This document shows positions 60,555 through 64,000 of a DNA stretch of 64,000 nt, one piece after another. Origin of the DNA: Cellulomonas sp. URHD0024 (lineage in GTDB: Bacteria; Actinomycetota; Actinomycetes; Actinomycetales; Cellulomonadaceae). Numbering within the stretch: position 1 is the stretch's first letter; each line of letters starts with the position of its first letter. The notes below the pieces were generated by a model, which ran no database searches, was not told the origin of the DNA, and saw only the letters and a list, made by a program, of their open reading frames with translations. The DNA lies in assembly GCF_000426185.1 (NCBI RefSeq), contig NZ_KE384506.1:189011-253010 (forward strand). Reading direction: 5' to 3'. The translations under genes were made by a program, and so were the position numbers.

Positions 60555-60580
60555 ACGGCTGCCGCGCCCGGCCGCGGAAC

Positions 60581-62416
60581 CTAGCCGACCGCCGGGGCGT
60601 AGGCCCGGACGTGGGCGATCAGCTGCTTGGCGCTGTCCTTGCTGAGCGTCTCGCCCGTCCACGGCTCCTGGAGCTCCATGGTGCTGCCGTCGCGGAACGC
60701 GAGGGTCAGCTTCACCGGGATCTCCTTGTGGACGACGGCGGATGCGAGATCGTCGAACGGCACGAACCGGTGCGTCGTGATGAGCTGCTCGACGCTGGCG
60801 GAGCGCAGCACGTTGACCATCCGGTCCTTGCCGGTACCGGCGCCGCTCGCGGGGATCGGCACCAGGATCAGCCCGTTGTCCAGCACGAGGACGTCGAGCT
60901 TCGAACCGTCCACCTTCATGCTCCCGATCCCGCCGACGACCTCGGCCCCCGGCGCCGTCGGCGTCTCGGGGATCTGGACGACCGCGCCGAGGTCGACCCC
61001 GAGCTCAGCCAACCGGGTGCGCGCCGCCGGGACCGTCGCCGGGTCCGCGGCCAACGCGACGAGCGACGTGACGTCGACGTCTCGGCCCGCGGCGTCGACC
61101 AGTCTGGCGGCCCCGCTCCATGAGTGCTCCCAGAGCGCCGCCCCCGAGGTCACGAGGGCGAGGTCGATCACGACCCGCAGCGGCTCGTCCAGCGGTCCGT
61201 CGAGGCCGAGCACCGAACTCAGGGCGACCTGCTGGCCGGACTCGATGACGTCGAGCACCGTGCCGAGGTTGCCCTGCGGGGTCACAGCCACTCGCGCTGC
61301 GGCGCGGCACACGATGGCGGCCCTGCGCTCCCGGTTCGCGATGATCGACCGCGACGTCACCTCCGACCACTCGAGCTGGGTGCGGTCCTCCACCTTGAGC
61401 ACGTGCTGCGCCACGTGGGCGGCGTGTCGGGCGAAGTCCTGGACGAGCACCTTCGCGGGCCGCGTGTCTCGCAGGGGTGCAGGGTCGGGCATCCGGTCCA
61501 TCGCAGCGACGCGGGCCGCGATGGACGGGTGCGAGTCCCAGCGGGACTGCTCCGCGGGCGGCGCGTCCGCGCGCAACGACTCGAGCTCGCCTGCGCGCCC
61601 GACGAGCATGTCGCCGAAGCCGCCGAAGAAGGCCTCCGCGGTGGGCGCGTAGCCGTCCTCCCACCCGGCGTTCACGTAGTGGTCCAGGTAGAAGTTCCAG
61701 GCGGCGTCGGCCAACGGGATCTCCCGGAGCGCGCCCTGGGCGGTCGCTCGGCCTGCGACCTGCACGGAGAGCTGGTCCGCCTCGAGCTCCTGGCGACGGT
61801 TCACGGCCGCACCGACGATCAGGTACAGCTTGGCGTACTGCTTGAGGATGATGCCGACGAGGTTCTTGTCGAGCTGCTCGACCGTGGCGCCGATGGCCTG
61901 CCGGCCGCGGTAGGCCAGCGGCCCGAGCCGGGTGTGGCTGCGCGAGTAGTGCCCGAGCTCGTGCGCGAGGACCGAGCGCAGCTGCCCGACGTCGAGCGCC
62001 TGCACCAGCGGCACGCCGAGGTAGAGGGTCCGCCGGCCGCCGACGAGGCCCAGGAGGCGGGACTCTTCCGACACCGCGGCGTTGACGACGGGCCCGAGCC
62101 GGATCTCGTCGGGAACACGCGTGTCGGCGACGGCCGCGAGCTCGTGGATGGTCGCCCAGAGCGCCGGTGCGTCGGACTCCGTGAGCGTCGGCCCGGTCGG
62201 TGCCTTGGGACGCGCGTGGGCCACCTTCCAGAGAGCGACGACGATCGAGATCGAGACGAACAGGGACCCGGCCGCGAGCTTGAACCCGTTGAACCCTTCG
62301 CCGTTGTGGAACGCCCACACACTTCCCCAGACCATGAGCCCGAGAAGGCCGAACGCGACGACGTAGAAGCCGGCGAGCATGAGGACGGAGATCGCGGCGC
62401 GCAGCGTGGTGGTCAT
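60581..62416 (-). CDS. M48-family zinc metallopeptidase, membrane-bound
   Basis: 611 residues. Two N-terminal helices (about 8-33 and 44-62) are followed by a peptidase M48 domain with the zinc motif VLAHELGHYSRSH (about 148-160) and the third ligand in RRQELEADQL. A substrate domain follows (about 270-360), then ~250 residues without a recognised fold, ending in KEIPVKLTLAFRDGSTMELQ. The long C-terminal extension is unusual for HtpX/Ste24-like enzymes. Probably a membrane-protein quality-control protease. GGGGGAGC precedes the ATG at 62416. Confidence 0.88.
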   Translation of the reverse strand: MTTTLRAAISVLMLAGFYVVAFGLLGLMVWGSVWAFHNGEGFNGFKLAAGSLFVSISIVVALWKVAHARPKAPTGPTLTESDAPALWATIHELAAVADTRVPDEIRLGPVVNAAVSEESRLLGLVGGRRTLYLGVPLVQALDVGQLRSVLAHELGHYSRSHTRLGPLAYRGRQAIGATVEQLDKNLVGIILKQYAKLYLIVGAAVNRRQELEADQLSVQVAGRATAQGALREIPLADAAWNFYLDHYVNAGWEDGYAPTAEAFFGGFGDMLVGRAGELESLRADAPPAEQSRWDSHPSIAARVAAMDRMPDPAPLRDTRPAKVLVQDFARHAAHVAQHVLKVEDRTQLEWSEVTSRSIIANRERRAAIVCRAAARVAVTPQGNLGTVLDVIESGQQVALSSVLGLDGPLDEPLRVVIDLALVTSGAALWEHSWSGAARLVDAAGRDVDVTSLVALAADPATVPAARTRLAELGVDLGAVVQIPETPTAPGAEVVGGIGSMKVDGSKLDVLVLDNGLILVPIPASGAGTGKDRMVNVLRSASVEQLITTHRFVPFDDLASAVVHKEIPVKLTLAFRDGSTMELQEPWTGETLSKDSAKQLIAHVRAYAPAVG

Positions 62417-62509
62417 GGCCGAGCTCCCCCTGGATGGCCGCCCGCTGCGGCATATGCGCGGATACTAGCGACCGGCGGTGACAGCGACCATCGCCTGGTC
62501 GTGTGAGCG

Positions 62510-63649
62510 TCAGACCGCGCCGACCCGCACGACCAGCGCACCCGGGTCGATGCGCGCGCTCAGCTCCGCCACTCGGCCCACCAGGTCGCCGTCGACCTGC
62601 ACGTGCTCACCGCCCTGGACCACGAGTCGGACCTCCTGCGCGCGGGTGTGGTCGATGCGGCCGATCTTGGCGGGCAGGTCGTTGCGGACGCCCACGCCCT
62701 GCATCATCACCTCGCCCCACAGCTGCGCCCAGCCCGCGATGCCCGCGCGCGTGTCGATGGCGGCGATGTCCAGCCAGCCGTCGTCGAGGACCGCGTCCGG
62801 GAGCAGGGTGATGCCGCCGGGGAGCTTGCCGCAGTTGCCGATGAGCAGGCTGCGCAGGCGGGCCGACCGCATCGGCTGGTCGTCGAGCACCAGGTGGATG
62901 CGCGTCCGTCGGCCGTGCAGGTGCTTGAACCCGGCGACGAAGTACGCGATCCAGCCGACGCGGCGCTTGAGCTGCTCGTCGGTGTCCGCCACCATCGCGG
63001 CGTCGAACCCCAGGCCCGCGATGACCAGGAACAGGTGGTCGCGCTGCGTCTCCTCCTCCCCGACGGTGCCGCCGTCGACCTCCGACTCCCACGTGATCAC
63101 CTTGAGCCAGCCGACGTCGATGGTCCGGTCGCGGCCGTCCAGGGCGATCCGCATGGCCTCGAGCGGGTCGCTCAGCGGCAGGTCGAGGTTGCGGGCCAGC
63201 AGGTTGCCGGTGCCGAGCGGCATCAGGCCCATCGGGATCCCGGTACCGACCAACCCCTCCGCGACCGCGCGCACGGTCCCGTCGCCGCCGACCGCCACCA
63301 CCACGTCCGCCCCCTCGGCCACCGCCTTGCGGGTCTGCCCGACACCCGGGTCGGCCACGGTCGTCTCGTACCAGAGCGGCTCGGGAAGGTGGCGTTCGCG
63401 CCGGCTGCGTTCGATCGCCGCGCGCAGCAGTGCGACGTCGGGCTTGGAGGGATTGGCGACGAACGCGACGAGCTGGCCCTTGCCCTCGACGTCCCGCGCG
63501 AGCTGCAGTGCTCGTCGGCTGGCGCTCCCGCGCGGCGACTCGATCCGGCGGCGGAGCTCCTTCTTGCGCAGCCAGAGCGCGAGGACGAGCAGGACTGCCG
63601 AGAGCACGGCGACGCCCAGGCTCGCCATGACCCAGGCCTCCCATGTCAT
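62510..63649 (-). CDS. Diacylglycerol kinase-like lipid kinase (DagK/YegS family)
   Basis: 379 residues. One N-terminal membrane helix (VMASLGVAVLSAVLLVLALWL) and a basic segment precede the kinase fold. VVAVGGDGTVRAVAEGLVGTG is the nucleotide-binding GGDGT motif, and LGTGNLLARNLDLP is the next conserved loop. IAGLGFDAAMVADTD and LPDAVLDDGWLDI complete the C-terminal beta domain. Such enzymes phosphorylate diacylglycerol or other lipids. The added anchor fits a membrane substrate. Exact lipid unknown. Confidence 0.9.
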   Translation of the reverse strand: MTWEAWVMASLGVAVLSAVLLVLALWLRKKELRRRIESPRGSASRRALQLARDVEGKGQLVAFVANPSKPDVALLRAAIERSRRERHLPEPLWYETTVADPGVGQTRKAVAEGADVVVAVGGDGTVRAVAEGLVGTGIPMGLMPLGTGNLLARNLDLPLSDPLEAMRIALDGRDRTIDVGWLKVITWESEVDGGTVGEEETQRDHLFLVIAGLGFDAAMVADTDEQLKRRVGWIAYFVAGFKHLHGRRTRIHLVLDDQPMRSARLRSLLIGNCGKLPGGITLLPDAVLDDGWLDIAAIDTRAGIAGWAQLWGEVMMQGVGVRNDLPAKIGRIDHTRAQEVRLVVQGGEHVQVDGDLVGRVAELSARIDPGALVVRVGAV

Positions 63650-63721
63650 GCGCCGAATCTACGGCCCCGATGCCGGGATGCATCCGTCGATACCCGGCGC
63701 GGCACGTCCGGATTGAACCGG

Positions 63722-63789
63722 CGAGTTCGTGCGTCCGAGCTCAGTTCGTGCGTTGAAACGCACGAACTCGACTGAAACGCACGAATTCG
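63722..63789. repeat. Four-armed palindromic repeat C, copy 3
   Basis: CGAGTTCGTGCGT (63722-63734), AGTTCGTGCGTT (63743-63754), AACGCACGAACTCG (63757-63770) and AACGCACGAATTCG (63776-63789), with the same two-forward, two-inverted plan and two-base centre as copy 2. It lies between the divergent kinase and serS genes. Confidence 0.85.
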
Positions 63790-63831
63790 GCGCGCGCTGG
63801 GAGACCGGCGGGCGGTGGGTCGCCGGGTCGG

Positions 63832-63843
63832 TAGGGTCTGGGG
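63832..63843 (+). promoter_or_regulatory. Leaderless -10 box of serS
   Basis: TAGGGT (63832-63837), then six bases to the GTG at 63844, with no ribosome binding site in between. Confidence 0.5.
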
Positions 63844-64000
63844 GTGATCGATTTGCGGCTCCTGCGGGAGGATCCTGACGTCGTCCGGGCGAGCCAGGTG
63901 GCGCGGGGCGACGACCCCCACCTGGTCGACCAGGTCCTCGACGCCGATGCCCGACGGCGCTCCGCGCTGACCGACTTCGAGACGCTGCGCGCCGAGCAGA
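63844..64000 (+). CDS. serS: Seryl-tRNA synthetase, 3' end outside the window
   Basis: Only the first 52 codons are present. The start IDLRLLREDPDVVRASQVAR and the following segment to DARRRSALTDFETLRAEQ match the N-terminal coiled-coil arm of SerRS, which grips the long variable arm of tRNA-Ser. The enzyme charges tRNA-Ser (and tRNA-Sec). GTG start at 63844, supported by the -10 box six bases upstream. Confidence 0.92.
   Translation, partial: MIDLRLLREDPDVVRASQVARGDDPHLVDQVLDADARRRSALTDFETLRAEQ

Overview
The window is chromosomal DNA of a high-GC actinobacterium. The gene set (SipW-type secretion cluster, LAxTG sorting signal, SpoIIAB-like ATPase, EF-G2-like GTPase, DUF5926, pheA and serS near one another) and the many GTG starts fit Micrococcales, perhaps a Cellulomonadaceae member. 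The genus is inference. No rRNA, tRNA, CRISPR array, integrase or transposase was seen.

Layout. 1-4.0 kb: end of a repeat-rich membrane protein, then a minus-strand run with a VOC protein, family-5 uracil-DNA glycosylase, LOG-like protein, YciO/Sua5 protein and MazG-like pyrophosphohydrolase. 4.0-10.0 kb: two paralogous FKBP lipoproteins on either side of an EF-G2-like GTPase, each preceded by a similar 52-bp upstream block, then a GH13 enzyme. 10.1-16.7 kb: a degenerate SF2 helicase, an ABC-F ATPase, a Gfo/Idh/MocA protein, a SpoIIAB-like ATPase and a ferritin-VIT protein. Two copies of a palindromic repeat lie here, the second fused to a scrap of the helicase gene.

16.7-30.1 kb is the functional centre: a divergent sugar-acid regulon. 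The minus arm (aldose dehydrogenase, L-fuconate dehydratase, lactonase, diketo-acid hydrolase, SDR, and an FMN 2-hydroxy-acid oxidase downstream) encodes the non-phosphorylative L-fucose route to pyruvate and L-lactate, with the oxidase able to turn lactate into pyruvate. The plus arm supplies an ABC importer, a second enolase-superfamily enzyme, a mutarotase and a GntR regulator. The 320-bp gap between the arms is AT-rich and carries recurring CCTATTT motifs. A half-length MFS remnant follows.

30.9-36.2 kb: a SipW-type signal peptidase with three alternate-signal-peptide exported proteins and an LAxTG-anchored protein. One exported protein and the next MFS gene each carry an apparent one-base deletion. 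A TetR gene faces the MFS gene across a palindromic operator. 36-49 kb: small envelope and signalling genes (VOC, membrane protein, two-component pair, chemoreceptor, VanY-like peptidase), an ArsR-SRPBCC fusion with a leaderless promoter, gluconokinase whose C-terminus is made of a palindromic repeat, two MFS transporters, an acetyltransferase and phosphoglucomutase.

49-56.6 kb: DUF5926, a GT2 enzyme with a 66-bp coding repeat, a 1450-residue internally duplicated membrane protein, and pheA. 56.6-60.6 kb: an unrecognised five-gene operon of a secreted four-cysteine protein, an ABC ATPase and three membrane proteins. This is the best candidate for an undescribed system. The window ends with an M48 protease, a diacylglycerol-kinase-like lipid kinase and the start of serS. 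A four-armed palindromic repeat family occurs at 44.3, 45.7 and 63.7 kb. Several genes show a TANNNT box 6-8 bases before the start codon, the layout of leaderless transcripts.
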